Of a stretch of 64,000 nucleotides of DNA, positions 26,821-36,333 are shown piece after piece. Every line of letters begins with the position of its first letter. The stretch's first letter is position 1. A program made the translations under genes and the position numbers. Below the pieces are notes generated by a model that was not told the origin of the DNA, did no database searches, and was given only the letters and a program-made list of their open reading frames with translations. This stretch comes from Leeuwenhoekiella blandensis MED217 (GTDB lineage Bacteria > Bacteroidota > Bacteroidia > Flavobacteriales > Flavobacteriaceae), in the NCBI RefSeq assembly GCF_000152985.1, contig NZ_CH672395.1, positions 2,021,687-2,085,686 on the forward strand, written 5' to 3'.

Positions 26821-29520
26821 ATGAAGATAAAACTACTTGTACTTTTAACCTTATTTAATTTTTCAGCGGCGCTTTGCCAAACAAGTCTTGGACTATCCGC
26901 TGCAGAAGAAAAGGAAATAAAAGATTACAAAAATTCCCAGAAATATTTAGTTACTACCATAGATAACATGAGTAGTTTGGACGATGAATCAAAATGGTCT
27001 GTCTTGCTTAACGCAAACAAAACGTTGAAGCTAAAAACGCCTAAAGTTGCTTTTGAAGATGATTTTTTAAATAATCTTCAAGCCATTGACGCATTGGATA
27101 TCAGCAACGCTGAAAAATTCCAAAAATTAAAACAAGCTCAGGAAGAGGCTGCAGCGAAGGAGCGTGCACTTCGGGACGAGACTATGCTTGCTCTACAGGC
27201 TTTGAATGAAAACAAAGCCGAATCGGCAAATACTAAAGCTGAAACTACAGTATCAGAGGCTCCTCAAACAGAAATTGCAGTAGCTGATTCTGAATTAGAT
27301 GCTGCACCAAATACTGGCAATACAGTAGATACTAAGGAAACAGCTCCATTGACTACAACAGATCCTCAGTCAAACGTTTTGGATAAAAAATTACAAGAAA
27401 GCTCTGCAGTTATTGCTGTTGAAGAAACTTCGGAAGAAACACCTGAAGTAATTGCCACTGCTGAGACTACTCCGGAGGATCAACAAGCTGCAACTCCTGA
27501 TTCAAACCAAAACCTTTTGACATCGCTTGCAGAAGTTGCCAAGGAAAGTCAGACAGAATCACAGGAGTCAGCTCAACCAGAAGAAGTATCAAACACTCCG
27601 GCAACTGTATATTTTATAAGAAATAATGGTTTTGCGGGAAGTGGTACCAAATTTCACATTTTCATCGACACTGATTATAAAGGTATGATCAAAGGAAAAG
27701 ATGTTATTAAAACTGAAGTTAGTCCAGGACAATACAAAATAAGTGGTGTTTCAGGAACAGCAATAATTAAATCAGCTTATCAGTTACCGGTTACTTTTAA
27801 GGCGGGTCAAACCTATTATTTTTCAGCAAATAATAGTGGCATGGAATATCTTGAATTAGCCACTAAGAATACAGGCGTTTACGATGAGCTCCAGAAAAAA
27901 TTGAATAAAAATATTGATTATGTTGAAGTAGATCAAAAAGATATTGATAAGTATACAGAGCGATTTCAAGAAACCCTTCAAGAAGCTGAACAGTTCCCAA
28001 GTCAAGTTGTCATAAACGGAAAACCTGCAGCAGGAAGAAGAAATACTTCTTTTCAAGAAGACTATCCGTTGCATAAAACAGGATTGAGCATTAACGATCT
28101 TCCTTCAAGCACAGCTCTTACAGCTGCCCATGATGCTTCAATAAATGAATATATTGATGATATAGCTGCTGCTAAATCTTCAGAAGAAATGGTTGCAATA
28201 GCACAAAATATTGCAGGGATTGACACAGAAGCACCTTTGCTTAATCTTAGAGATCAGGCTTATAAAGAGATTCTAAAGCTTAAAGAGAAAGAAGGGTTTA
28301 GAGCGGTTAATACTTCCACCTCAAATGTATTGATGGGAAATGTTGAAGCCAGAGACAGGGTTAAAAATTCTGAAGTGAATGAAACTACAGGGTTAAAATA
28401 TCGAAGAAGTTCTTTGTATACGCTGATGATTAATGATGATTCTCGAGAGCATTTTGGTCACATTAGAAACACCTTTGGAAATATTGAGCTTTCAGAAAAA
28501 TTTAATAACCACAATATAGGACCTTACCTAATCAATACTGCAGGAGGTATTGATGATCAAACCGAAGCGATCAATCAATTTTTTATTCAAAATCAAACGG
28601 CAAAAGAATTGGTTGCAAAGTGGTTTAATAGAGATGTTGACGGCAATTTTGATATGGAAGTCATAGCGAATCGCGGTTCATATAATGCTTCAGACTTGGA
28701 TGTATTGGTAGCACAGGACAGTCAAAGAGGTCAAGCGCTTTTAGAGGATGCTGGTGAAGAACTCATTAAAAATACCTTTGTTATTGTCTATGATTTTAAA
28801 TACACCAATAAGGAAGAAAAAGCCAAAAAGACTGGAGGTTTTCTATCGGCCCTGAGCACAGCTGCGTCTTTTGTCCCTGGAATGGAAAACGTTTCAACTG
28901 TAGTAGATGGGGTGAACTTGGCTCAAACAGCATTAGGTAAAGGTTATTTTGTGAAGACTACTGCTTATCTCTATCAATTAGAATGGAATGAGGAGGTCGC
29001 TAGCAGATTCTATAATGAGATGTGGATGGACGAGAATTCCTACGATCCCAATAGAAAGGCCGCTTTTGATAATACTGATATTTTCAAACTCAAATTTATA
29101 GGAACGCAAATAGCAAGAAAGAACTTACAATCCACCATTTTTTCTAATAAAACCAATAAAGATTTAATTGGTATTGCTACAGTGAGGGCCTCAGATAAAT
29201 CTATCGCACAATTACAACGAGAATTTGAAGATTTCCGAGTAAAAACTCCTTTGCTTAGCGGGGATCCCATCGCTGCAAAAATTGGTACTAAAGAAGGTAT
29301 CGAGAAGGGAGATAAGTTTGAAGTGCTTGAACAAGTTTTAGGTGAGGATGGTAAAACGTACTATGAGCGAGTGGGAACTATCAAAGTAGATAAAAATGAA
29401 ATCTGGGACAATAGCTATTTAGCCGAAGAAGATACCAGTGCCAATTTATCTGGACAAACCTTGTTCAAAGGATCTTCAAACAAATACTACTCAGGTATGT
29501 TAATAAGACAAATCAATTAG
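26821..29520 (+). CDS. Large secreted protein of unknown function with DUF2846-like domain
   Basis: An 899-residue protein with an N-terminal signal peptide (MKIKLLVLLTLFNFSAALCQ). It comprises a charged helical region to about residue 125 (KLKQAQEEAAAKERALRDE), a low-complexity linker rich in Ala, Glu, Thr and Pro (about 130-255), a beta-rich domain at about 261-350 (ATVYFIRNNGFAGSGTKFHI, VSPGQYKISGV, GQTYYFSANNS) resembling DUF2846, and a long C-terminal part (about 500-899). That part has no match I can name, including FVIVYDFKYTNKEEK and a short hydrophobic stretch in GGFLSALSTAASFVPGMENV. It is the first gene of a five-gene unit of secreted proteins. Probably periplasmic or outer-membrane associated; function unknown. 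Confidence 0.8.
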   Translation: MKIKLLVLLTLFNFSAALCQTSLGLSAAEEKEIKDYKNSQKYLVTTIDNMSSLDDESKWSVLLNANKTLKLKTPKVAFEDDFLNNLQAIDALDISNAEKFQKLKQAQEEAAAKERALRDETMLALQALNENKAESANTKAETTVSEAPQTEIAVADSELDAAPNTGNTVDTKETAPLTTTDPQSNVLDKKLQESSAVIAVEETSEETPEVIATAETTPEDQQAATPDSNQNLLTSLAEVAKESQTESQESAQPEEVSNTPATVYFIRNNGFAGSGTKFHIFIDTDYKGMIKGKDVIKTEVSPGQYKISGVSGTAIIKSAYQLPVTFKAGQTYYFSANNSGMEYLELATKNTGVYDELQKKLNKNIDYVEVDQKDIDKYTERFQETLQEAEQFPSQVVINGKPAAGRRNTSFQEDYPLHKTGLSINDLPSSTALTAAHDASINEYIDDIAAAKSSEEMVAIAQNIAGIDTEAPLLNLRDQAYKEILKLKEKEGFRAVNTSTSNVLMGNVEARDRVKNSEVNETTGLKYRRSSLYTLMINDDSREHFGHIRNTFGNIELSEKFNNHNIGPYLINTAGGIDDQTEAINQFFIQNQTAKELVAKWFNRDVDGNFDMEVIANRGSYNASDLDVLVAQDSQRGQALLEDAGEELIKNTFVIVYDFKYTNKEEKAKKTGGFLSALSTAASFVPGMENVSTVVDGVNLAQTALGKGYFVKTTAYLYQLEWNEEVASRFYNEMWMDENSYDPNRKAAFDNTDIFKLKFIGTQIARKNLQSTIFSNKTNKDLIGIATVRASDKSIAQLQREFEDFRVKTPLLSGDPIAAKIGTKEGIEKGDKFEVLEQVLGEDGKTYYERVGTIKVDKNEIWDNSYLAEEDTSANLSGQTLFKGSSNKYYSGMLIRQIN

Positions 29521-29528
29521 AATCAATT

Positions 29529-30059
29529 ATGAAGAATAAAATAAAAGTATCCTTAATCTTAATTCTTATTGGGATTTCCTGCTCATCCCTCAATGCGCAA
29601 AAACGGTTTGAAGATAGAGCAGATGAAGATACAGCCAATTGGCGTTATGAGATAGAGTGTGTAGGCACAGGAAAGCAAGGAACGACTTTAATTAAAGTTT
29701 GGTCTTATTCAAAAAAGCCTCAAGTTGCTGCAGAACAGGCAAAAAAGAATGCTATACATGGTATTATTTTTAAAGGAGTTCCTCAAGGAGAACGCGGCTG
29801 TGTAGCTCAACCTGCTTTAGCCCGTAACGCTAATATTGAACAGGAAAAGGCCGATTATTTTAACGCTTTCTTCAATAACGGAGGGAAGTTTCAAAAATTT
29901 GTAAGCCTTACTACAAACGGAGCGATAGCTGCAGGTGATCGTATTAAAATAAGCAGAAAAGAATATAAAATTGGAGTTATAGTTTCTGTGAATAAAAAGC
30001 TTTTACGCGATGAGCTTGAAGCTGCTGGTATAATAAGAGGCCTATCATCAGGATTTTAA
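29529..30059 (+). CDS. Secreted LPP20-like protein, tandem paralogue 1
   Basis: A 176-residue protein with an N-terminal signal (MKNKIKVSLILILIGISCSS). A lipobox-like GISC is present, but a cleavage ending ..LNAQ is also possible. The core reads WRYEIECVGTGKQGTTLIKV, then AAEQAKKNAIHGIIFKGVPQ and FFNNGGKFQKFVSL. The pattern of conserved Ala at helix positions resembles LPP20/FlgT-like envelope domains. The next gene has the same pattern (YETQCLG..GTQLVK.W; QARKNALRDIMFKGV; FFSENGKYKSFVSL), so the two are tandem duplicates. It begins 8 bases after the 899-residue gene. Confidence 0.78.
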   Translation: MKNKIKVSLILILIGISCSSLNAQKRFEDRADEDTANWRYEIECVGTGKQGTTLIKVWSYSKKPQVAAEQAKKNAIHGIIFKGVPQGERGCVAQPALARNANIEQEKADYFNAFFNNGGKFQKFVSLTTNGAIAAGDRIKISRKEYKIGVIVSVNKKLLRDELEAAGIIRGLSSGF

Positions 30060-30069
30060 TTGGAATATT

Positions 30070-30561
30070 ATGAAGAATATAAAAATACTACTTGTACTCG
30101 CAGGAGTCGTTTTCTCAATGATGAGTTCGTGCAAAACACCCGAAACCATTTCAGGGTACTATTCCTATGAGACCCAATGTTTGGGAAATCTAGGGGATGG
30201 AACGCAACTGGTTAAAAGTTGGGGTACAGGTTTAGATCGTAAACAAGCCGAGGCACAGGCACGTAAAAATGCGCTGCGCGATATAATGTTTAAAGGAGTT
30301 CGTAATGGAAATTCTTCTTGTGAAATTCGTCCTTTAGTGGTAAAACCTAATGCGCTTGAAAATTACGAGACCTATTTCAACAGATTTTTTTCAGAAAACG
30401 GAAAGTATAAATCGTTTGTTTCCTTACATAGAGAACCCTTTTTAGACAGAAAGTTTAAAAGTAATCCCAGAAGCGACGCCAAGGTTGCCTATGGATTGGA
30501 GCTTAAGGTACGCGTAGATGACTTAAGACAATTATTAATCAAAGATGAAATAATAGAGTAA
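30070..30561 (+). CDS. LPP20-like lipoprotein, tandem paralogue 2
   Basis: A 163-residue probable lipoprotein: the signal peptide ends at VFSMMSSCK, with Cys at residue 20. The domain repeats that of the preceding gene: YYSYETQCLGNLGDGTQLVK, QAEAQARKNALRDIMFKGVR and RFFSENGKYKSFVSLHRE, ending in KVAYGLELKVRVDDLRQLL. Lipid anchoring here versus probable soluble export in its twin suggests an anchored/free pair. One base separates it from the next gene. Function unknown. Confidence 0.8.
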   Translation: MKNIKILLVLAGVVFSMMSSCKTPETISGYYSYETQCLGNLGDGTQLVKSWGTGLDRKQAEAQARKNALRDIMFKGVRNGNSSCEIRPLVVKPNALENYETYFNRFFSENGKYKSFVSLHREPFLDRKFKSNPRSDAKVAYGLELKVRVDDLRQLLIKDEIIE

Positions 30562-30562
30562 A

Positions 30563-31522
30563 ATGAAAAAGATTATTACAATACTTTTTTTGGCATTTTT
30601 TATTGGGCATATTCAGGCTCAAGCCAAAAAACCCACTTTAATGGTTGTACCTAGTGATAACTGGTGTATAACTAATGGTTATATGATGCAATTTGCAAAT
30701 CAAGGTATGATCGAGACCATACCTGATTATAAAGCGGCCTTTCAACAGAGCTCAGATTTACTACTTGTGGTGAGTAAATTAAACGGCCTTATGGCAGACC
30801 GTGGATTCCCTTTGAAAAATATGGAATCTGTGATTAAATCGCTCAATTCGTACGCAGCAGAAGATGCACTTCGTTCTTCTAAAGCAGGTTCTGAGGTTGC
30901 AGAAAGTCCGGTTGATCGCTTAAAATCTATAGCAAAGGCCGATATAATTATGCAACTCACATGGACGGTGAATCAAACCGGACCTAAAAAGTCGATCACA
31001 TTTAATCTTCAAGGTATAGATGCCTATTCTAACAAGCAAATAGCAACAGCGGCAGGAACAGGTGCACCGTCTTTTTCAGCAGAACTTCCTGTTCTTTTAG
31101 AAGAATCGGTACTTTCTTACATAGATGAGTTTGCAAATAGTCTACAAGATCATTTTGACGATTTGTTTGAAAATGGTCGTGAGATTACCATAAGAATCAA
31201 ACGATGGGATGACTGGGGAGATGATTTAGAATCAGAATTTGGTCCTGAGCAAGAGGAGTTAGGCTTTATTATAGAAGATTGGATTGCAGACAACACCGTA
31301 AAAAACAGATTTTCTACGACAGATGCAACCGAAAACATGATGATTTTTGAACAAGTAAGAATTCCGTTATACTACACGAGAAACGGTCGTGAGCGAGCGA
31401 TGGATACGCGTCGTTTTGCTAAAGGTTTAAGTGATTACTTAAAAGACACTCCATTCAATATCGTGAATAAATTAACCACGCGAGGATTGGGTGAGGCAAC
31501 CATATTTTTAGGAAGTAAATAA
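30563..31522 (+). CDS. Secreted DUF6175-like protein
   Basis: A 319-residue protein with a signal peptide (MKKIITILFLAFFIGHIQAQ). The mature part opens KKPTLMVVPSDNWCITNGYM, with a later SDLLLVVSKLNGLMADRGFP and the acidic, Trp-rich IRIKRWDDWGDDLESEFG. I match it to the Bacteroidota family DUF6175 from memory of the opening motif. The layout recalls envelope proteins of the CsgG/FlgT group in that it combines a nucleotide-free alpha/beta domain with export, but that is inference. Fourth gene of the unit; 7 bases to the next. Confidence 0.75.
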   Translation: MKKIITILFLAFFIGHIQAQAKKPTLMVVPSDNWCITNGYMMQFANQGMIETIPDYKAAFQQSSDLLLVVSKLNGLMADRGFPLKNMESVIKSLNSYAAEDALRSSKAGSEVAESPVDRLKSIAKADIIMQLTWTVNQTGPKKSITFNLQGIDAYSNKQIATAAGTGAPSFSAELPVLLEESVLSYIDEFANSLQDHFDDLFENGREITIRIKRWDDWGDDLESEFGPEQEELGFIIEDWIADNTVKNRFSTTDATENMMIFEQVRIPLYYTRNGRERAMDTRRFAKGLSDYLKDTPFNIVNKLTTRGLGEATIFLGSK

Positions 31523-31529
31523 AAAAATT

Positions 31530-32510
31530 ATGAAAAACAGTATAAAATTCTGCTTTGCTTTAGCAGCAATGCTTTCAGTTACAAGAGTTGCTTTTTCGCA
31601 AAATACACTTTCTAGTTATGACGACTTAGGACGTTTAGAATTAACAAGCTATGTTTCTGATCAAATCGAATATTTACCCGTAGTAGCGCGTAATAATTTA
31701 CAAAGTAAATTAGCGAGAGCGGTGAATCAATATGGCCTTGGCGGAAGTACGTCAAACGGAAGATTTATCATCACGCCTAATGTTTCGGTTTTATCAAAGA
31801 ATGTCATTGCCAGTGCTCCCGCAAGTATAGCGGTAGTGCTAGACATTGGTCTTTTTGTAGGGGATGGTGTTTCAGGAACAAAATTTTCTTCAGGTTCTAT
31901 TACCGCTAAAGGTGTAGGGAGAACAGAGGCTAAAGCCTACATCAATGCGTTTAAACAAATTAGCCCTGAGAATAAGGAGTTTAAGCGCATAATTGAACAG
32001 GCAAAACCCAAGATCCTAGAATACTATAATACAAGGTGTGATTTTATTTTAAACGAAGCTAAAGTTGCAGCAGCACAGAATAAGTTTGATTTGGCTTTAC
32101 TTCATCTAACCACAATCCCGGAGGTGAGTAAAGACTGTTATACTCAAGCTTCTGCATTAATCCCTGAGCTTTATAATCAAAAAATCGATAACGAGTGTCT
32201 GCAAAAAGTTAATAAAGCTAGAAATGCCTGGGCAACAGATCCTTCTTCTGCAGGAGCAGCTGTAGCGGGTAAAATACTCGCTTCAATTAATCCAAATGCT
32301 TCTTGTTATAAGGATGCAGTAAAGCTATCAAAGGAAATTGGTGACAGGATGTATGAACTTACAGACAGAAAATGGGATTATATTTTAAAACAACAAGAGT
32401 TAAATGCCGAAGTGCAAAAGGCTTCGCTTGAAACCACACGAGAACTAATGAATGCCTATTTTTCAAATCAGCCACAAACGATAATGTACAACGTGCATGG
32501 GTGGTGGTAA
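31530..32510 (+). CDS. Secreted protein of unknown function, last gene of the five-gene unit
   Basis: A 326-residue protein with a signal peptide ending ..RVAFSQ. The first half (LPVVARNNLQSKLARAVNQY, NGRFIITPNVSVLSKNVIAS, FSSGSITAKGVGRTEAKAYI) looks like an alpha/beta domain resembling those found next to CsgG-type lipoproteins. The second half is helical (CDFILNEAKVAAAQNKFDLA, LLHLTTIPEVSKDCYTQA), suggestive of TPR-like helical hairpins. It closes the unit before the terminator at 32535-32563. No function assigned. Confidence 0.75.
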   Translation: MKNSIKFCFALAAMLSVTRVAFSQNTLSSYDDLGRLELTSYVSDQIEYLPVVARNNLQSKLARAVNQYGLGGSTSNGRFIITPNVSVLSKNVIASAPASIAVVLDIGLFVGDGVSGTKFSSGSITAKGVGRTEAKAYINAFKQISPENKEFKRIIEQAKPKILEYYNTRCDFILNEAKVAAAQNKFDLALLHLTTIPEVSKDCYTQASALIPELYNQKIDNECLQKVNKARNAWATDPSSAGAAVAGKILASINPNASCYKDAVKLSKEIGDRMYELTDRKWDYILKQQELNAEVQKASLETTRELMNAYFSNQPQTIMYNVHGWW

Positions 32511-32534
32511 GTCTATGATTTAAAAAGCTTCAGT

Positions 32535-32563
32535 AAAAACCAACGCGTAATGTGTTGGTTTTT
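32535..32563 (+). terminator. Intrinsic terminator after the five-gene unit
   Basis: AAAAACCAACGC pairs with GTGTTGGTTTTT (one G-T pair) around a 5-base loop; T residues continue to 32564. Confidence 0.82.
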
Positions 32564-32566
32564 TCG

Positions 32567-32596
32567 TTTGCATACACCGCAAGTTTCCTATATTTA
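32567..32596 (+). promoter_or_regulatory. Candidate fabG promoter (TTTG-N18-TATATTTA)
   Basis: TTTG at 32567-32570 is an exact -33 element and TATATTTA at 32589-32596 is one mismatch from TAnnTTTG; the spacer is 18. It lies directly after the preceding terminator and 41 bases before the fabG ATG. Confidence 0.5.
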
Positions 32597-32637
32597 CGGC
32601 TATTCAAATGAACTTACATTAGACATATCAATTTAGA

Positions 32638-33384
32638 ATGAAACTTTTAGAAGGAAAAAATACAATCATCACCGGCGCTAGTCGCGGAATTGGAAATGGC
32701 ATAGCCAAAGTTTTTGCTCAAAACGGTGCAAATGTGGCCTTTACTTATAGTTCTTCAGCTGGTCCCGCAGAAGAGTTAGAAAAGGAATTAACTGCTATGG
32801 GAGTGAAAGCAAAAGCCTACAAATCTGATGCATCTTCTTTTGAAGCTTGTCAAGATTTGATCAAACAAATAAGTGAAGATTTTGATTCTATAGATGTTTT
32901 GGTTAACAATGCAGGAATCACAAAGGATAACTTGTTGATGCGTATGGGCGAAGAGGATTTTGACAAAGTACTCGAAGTGAATCTAAAGTCTATTTTTAAT
33001 ATGACCAAAGCTGTTCAGCGCACCATGCTAAAACAGCGCCACGGAAGTATTATCAATATGAGTTCTGTTGTCGGAATAAAAGGAAACGCAGGTCAGGCGA
33101 ATTATGCTGCTTCAAAAGCAGGAATCATTGGTTTTTCAAAATCTATGGCTCTTGAATTAGGATCGCGAAATATTCGTACTAATGTTGTTGCTCCTGGATT
33201 TATCGAGACAGAAATGACAGCAAAACTTGATGAAAAAGTGGTTGCAGGATGGCGTGATGCAATTCCGTTAAAAAGAGGTGGTACACCTGAAGATATCGCG
33301 AATGCTTGTGTATTTTTAGGAAGTGATATGAGCGCATATGTTACAGGTCAGGTTTTACAGGTTGATGGCGGAATGTTAACCTAA
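32638..33384 (+). CDS. fabG: 3-oxoacyl-ACP reductase
   Basis: A 248-residue short-chain dehydrogenase with the NADPH motif GASRGIGNGIAKVF, NNAG in VLVNNAGITKDNLLMRM, and the catalytic Ser/Tyr/Lys in NMSSVVGIKGNAGQANYAAS. The C-terminal YVTGQVLQVDGGM is typical of FabG. It reduces 3-oxoacyl-ACP in fatty acid elongation. Classic FabG length and motifs make this more likely than another SDR. Confidence 0.93.
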   Translation: MKLLEGKNTIITGASRGIGNGIAKVFAQNGANVAFTYSSSAGPAEELEKELTAMGVKAKAYKSDASSFEACQDLIKQISEDFDSIDVLVNNAGITKDNLLMRMGEEDFDKVLEVNLKSIFNMTKAVQRTMLKQRHGSIINMSSVVGIKGNAGQANYAASKAGIIGFSKSMALELGSRNIRTNVVAPGFIETEMTAKLDEKVVAGWRDAIPLKRGGTPEDIANACVFLGSDMSAYVTGQVLQVDGGMLT

Positions 33385-33411
33385 TTCTTCCTTAACAAAG
33401 ACTAATCATTT

Positions 33412-35448
33412 ATGACGGCATCCACAGGTATTTACATCATCCTCTTAGGGATAATAGCTTTGGGTGCCGCTCTATTTTTATACTTCTACAAGCCGGAGCG
33501 GTCAAAAAACTTAAGACTGTTACTGAGTGGCTTACGTTTTATAAGTGTTTTTTCGGCTTTGCTTCTTTTGTTAAATCCTTCATTTAAGCAAGTCAGCTAC
33601 CTTACAATTAAACCCAAGCTTGTTTTAGCTGTAGATAATTCAGCATCGATGCGTCTATTAGGCGACACTTTGCAGCTTAAACAGGCAGTACGTGATATCC
33701 AGAATAATAAAGCGCTTAAGGAACGTTTTGATATCGATACTTATACATTTTCTACAGATGTTGCAACACATAATAGTCTGACGTTTGACAAAGAACAAAC
33801 CAATATTGCCAAGAGCATTACAACATTCGATAAGGTGTATAAAAATCAGGAATACACCACGGTTTTTATCACTGACGGTAACACCAACTTAGGAGCCAAT
33901 TACCGCTATGTAGCAAAACAATCTGCCGATGTCGCTCGTAATTTTATTGTGGTGGGAGATACTGCAGCCTATGAAGATTTGCGTATAGATCAGGTAAATG
34001 TTAATCGATATGCATTTATAAATAACCAATTTCCGGTGGAAGTAAACGCCTCGTATTTAGGGACCAACACGGTTGATGCTAAGGTTAATGTTTATACCAA
34101 GGGTCGTGTCGTTCACAGTGCGCGCACCACTTTTTCTGAAACGGAAAATACGCATCAATTCAGTTTTTATTTAAATGCTGAAACGCGAGGTGTACAAACC
34201 TATTCGGTAGTTATAAACGAGCTTCCCGAAGAGCAAAACACCACGAATAATAGTAAAAGTTTTGCTACTGAAGTAATCGATCAGCGTTCTGAAATTTTGG
34301 TGGTTTATGGCGTATTGCATCCAGATCTTGGCGTTTTAAAAAAGAGTATAGAAAGTAATGAACTAAGAGAAGTAAAGCTTCAGTCTATTGAGAAGGTTAC
34401 TGATGAAATGCTTAATACTTCTGATTTAGTAATTCTTTTTCAGCCTGATACTTCTTTCAGCAATATTTATGAACAACTCAACGCAAGCAACAAAAATAGG
34501 TTTACGATTGTTGGCTTAGATAGTAATTTATCTTTTTTAAACAATGTTCAAAATACGTTCATTCTTCCTCGAAGCAGGCAGTCTGAAGCTGTTCAACCGC
34601 TACTGAATACTTCGTTTTCTGCATTTCAATTGAATGGAATAGCGTTTAGGAATTATCCACCGCTTGAATCTATTTTTGGCGAAATCACACTTTCAGGCGC
34701 AAGCGATGTGCTTCTTTACCAGCGCATAAATGGTGTTGAAACAGGAAATCCCTTACTCGGAGTGACAGAGATTTCCGGCCCCCGTGAAGTGTTTTTATTT
34801 GGGACAGGAATATTTCAATGGCGCAGTCAGACCTATTTAGATCAAGGTGATTTTGAAGCATTTGACACCTTTATTGATAAATTAATTCAGTATTCAGCCA
34901 GCGATCAAAAACGCACCCGACTTGATGTAGATTATGAGCGCTTTTATTACGGCGGAATTTCAACAGTGATCACTGCACAGTACTTTGATAAGAACTATGT
35001 TTTTGATCCGGGAGCTCAGCTGCAGATTCAAGTGTTTGATCAGGAAGGGCTGGTGTATGAATCACCAATGGTTTTTAATGGAAGTACTTACGAAGCTCAA
35101 CTCACTAGTCTTGAACCCGGCGATTATACATTTGAGGTGCGTGCATCAGCAGATAATTTGACTGTTGAAGGAAGCTTTACGAGTATTCCGTATGCTATTG
35201 AAGAGCAAAATTTGAACGCCGACTATGCAACTATGCAAATTGTCTCTGAAGAAACAGGAGGTCAAATTCAAACTATTGATAAAGCGAATGAAGTTATAGA
35301 TAGCATTCTGGAAAGTTCAAAATATAGCATTGTAGAACGAGCCATTGAAAAAAATGTACCTTTGATAGACTTTACTTGGTTGCTGATACTCATCGTAGTA
35401 AGTTTAACAACCGAATGGTTTATAAGAAAATACAACGGACTTATCTAA
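33412..35448 (+). CDS. VWA-domain-like inner-membrane protein
   Basis: A 678-residue protein with two N-terminal hydrophobic helices (IYIILLGIIALGAALFLYFY; FISVFSALLLLLN) and one at the C-terminus (LLILIVVSLTTEWFI). Between them lies a von Willebrand A-like domain starting KLVLAVDNSASMRLL, whose DxSxS matches a MIDAS metal site, with TVFITDGNTNLGANY as the second strand. A later CARDB/Ig-like beta region (FPVEVNASYLGTNTVDAKVN) follows. Topology is like BatA/BatB-related and YfaP-type proteins, with a large extracytoplasmic domain between anchors. Function unknown. Confidence 0.8.
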   Translation: MTASTGIYIILLGIIALGAALFLYFYKPERSKNLRLLLSGLRFISVFSALLLLLNPSFKQVSYLTIKPKLVLAVDNSASMRLLGDTLQLKQAVRDIQNNKALKERFDIDTYTFSTDVATHNSLTFDKEQTNIAKSITTFDKVYKNQEYTTVFITDGNTNLGANYRYVAKQSADVARNFIVVGDTAAYEDLRIDQVNVNRYAFINNQFPVEVNASYLGTNTVDAKVNVYTKGRVVHSARTTFSETENTHQFSFYLNAETRGVQTYSVVINELPEEQNTTNNSKSFATEVIDQRSEILVVYGVLHPDLGVLKKSIESNELREVKLQSIEKVTDEMLNTSDLVILFQPDTSFSNIYEQLNASNKNRFTIVGLDSNLSFLNNVQNTFILPRSRQSEAVQPLLNTSFSAFQLNGIAFRNYPPLESIFGEITLSGASDVLLYQRINGVETGNPLLGVTEISGPREVFLFGTGIFQWRSQTYLDQGDFEAFDTFIDKLIQYSASDQKRTRLDVDYERFYYGGISTVITAQYFDKNYVFDPGAQLQIQVFDQEGLVYESPMVFNGSTYEAQLTSLEPGDYTFEVRASADNLTVEGSFTSIPYAIEEQNLNADYATMQIVSEETGGQIQTIDKANEVIDSILESSKYSIVERAIEKNVPLIDFTWLLILIVVSLTTEWFIRKYNGLI

Positions 35449-35466
35449 TAAATAAAAAATCATATA

Positions 35467-36282
35467 ATGGAACGATTACCTAAAATTGGAATACCCATAA
35501 TCATCGGAGTTATTATTCTGGTGGTCATAATCGCAAAATCTGCGGTCACCATAGAATCTGGAGAAGCAGGAGTACTTTATAAACCTTTTGGCGGAGGAGT
35601 AGTTACCGAGCAACCACCGCTTGGTGAAGGTTTTCACATTGTTGCACCGTGGAACAAAGTTTTTATCTACGAAGTTAGACGCCAGGAATTAAAAGAAATT
35701 ATGAATGTGCTTTCTTCTAACGGTCTTGATATCAAATTAGAAGCTTCGGTATGGTACAAACCAGATGCAGCCAACCTTGGGAAATTGCATCAGGAAATAG
35801 GAGAAGATTATCTTAACCGAATTTTATTACCTACCATTAGATCGGCTGCACGATCTGTGGTTGGTCGTTATACTCCAGAGCAGCTTTATTCTTCTAAAAG
35901 AGATGCCATACAAGCTGAAATTTATGATGAGACTAAAAAAATTGTAAAGAATCAATACATCGTGTTGGACGAAGTCTTGGTTCGAGATGTTACGCTACCG
36001 GCAACAATAAAGCAAGCAATCGAGCGTAAACTGCGTCAGGAACAGGAATCTTTAGAATATGAATTTAGATTGATTTCTGCGCAAAAGGAGGCAGAGCGTC
36101 AGGTTATTGAAGCGCAAGGTAAAGCAGATGCAAATAAGATCTTGAGTCAGTCGCTTAATGATCAAATCCTAAAAGATAAAGGGATTGAAGCTACACTTAA
36201 ACTTTCGGAGTCAAACAATTCAAAAGTAATTGTTATCGGTTCTGGAGACGGCGGACTGCCAATTATTTTAGGAAACAACTAG
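35467..36282 (+). CDS. Prohibitin-family (SPFH/Band 7) membrane protein
   Basis: A 271-residue protein with one N-terminal transmembrane helix (IGIPIIIGVIILVVIIAKS), an SPFH domain (IESGEAGVLYKPFGG, GEGFHIVAPWNKVFIYEVRR, LEASVWYKPDAANLGKLH) and a C-terminal helical coiled coil (KLRQEQESLEYEFRLISAQK). Prohibitins form large rings in membranes and often modulate FtsH-type proteases. No protease gene is adjacent. It is closed by the terminator at 36301-36333. Confidence 0.92.
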   Translation: MERLPKIGIPIIIGVIILVVIIAKSAVTIESGEAGVLYKPFGGGVVTEQPPLGEGFHIVAPWNKVFIYEVRRQELKEIMNVLSSNGLDIKLEASVWYKPDAANLGKLHQEIGEDYLNRILLPTIRSAARSVVGRYTPEQLYSSKRDAIQAEIYDETKKIVKNQYIVLDEVLVRDVTLPATIKQAIERKLRQEQESLEYEFRLISAQKEAERQVIEAQGKADANKILSQSLNDQILKDKGIEATLKLSESNNSKVIVIGSGDGGLPIILGNN

Positions 36283-36300
36283 GGATAATTTTAAAGAACT

Positions 36301-36333
36301 AAAAAGGCGAATCCTAATCAGATTCGCCTTTTT
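36301..36333. terminator. Bidirectional intrinsic terminator
   Basis: AAAAAGGCGAATC pairs with GATTCGCCTTTTT around a 7-base loop, immediately abutting the stop codon of the minus-strand gene. Confidence 0.9.
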
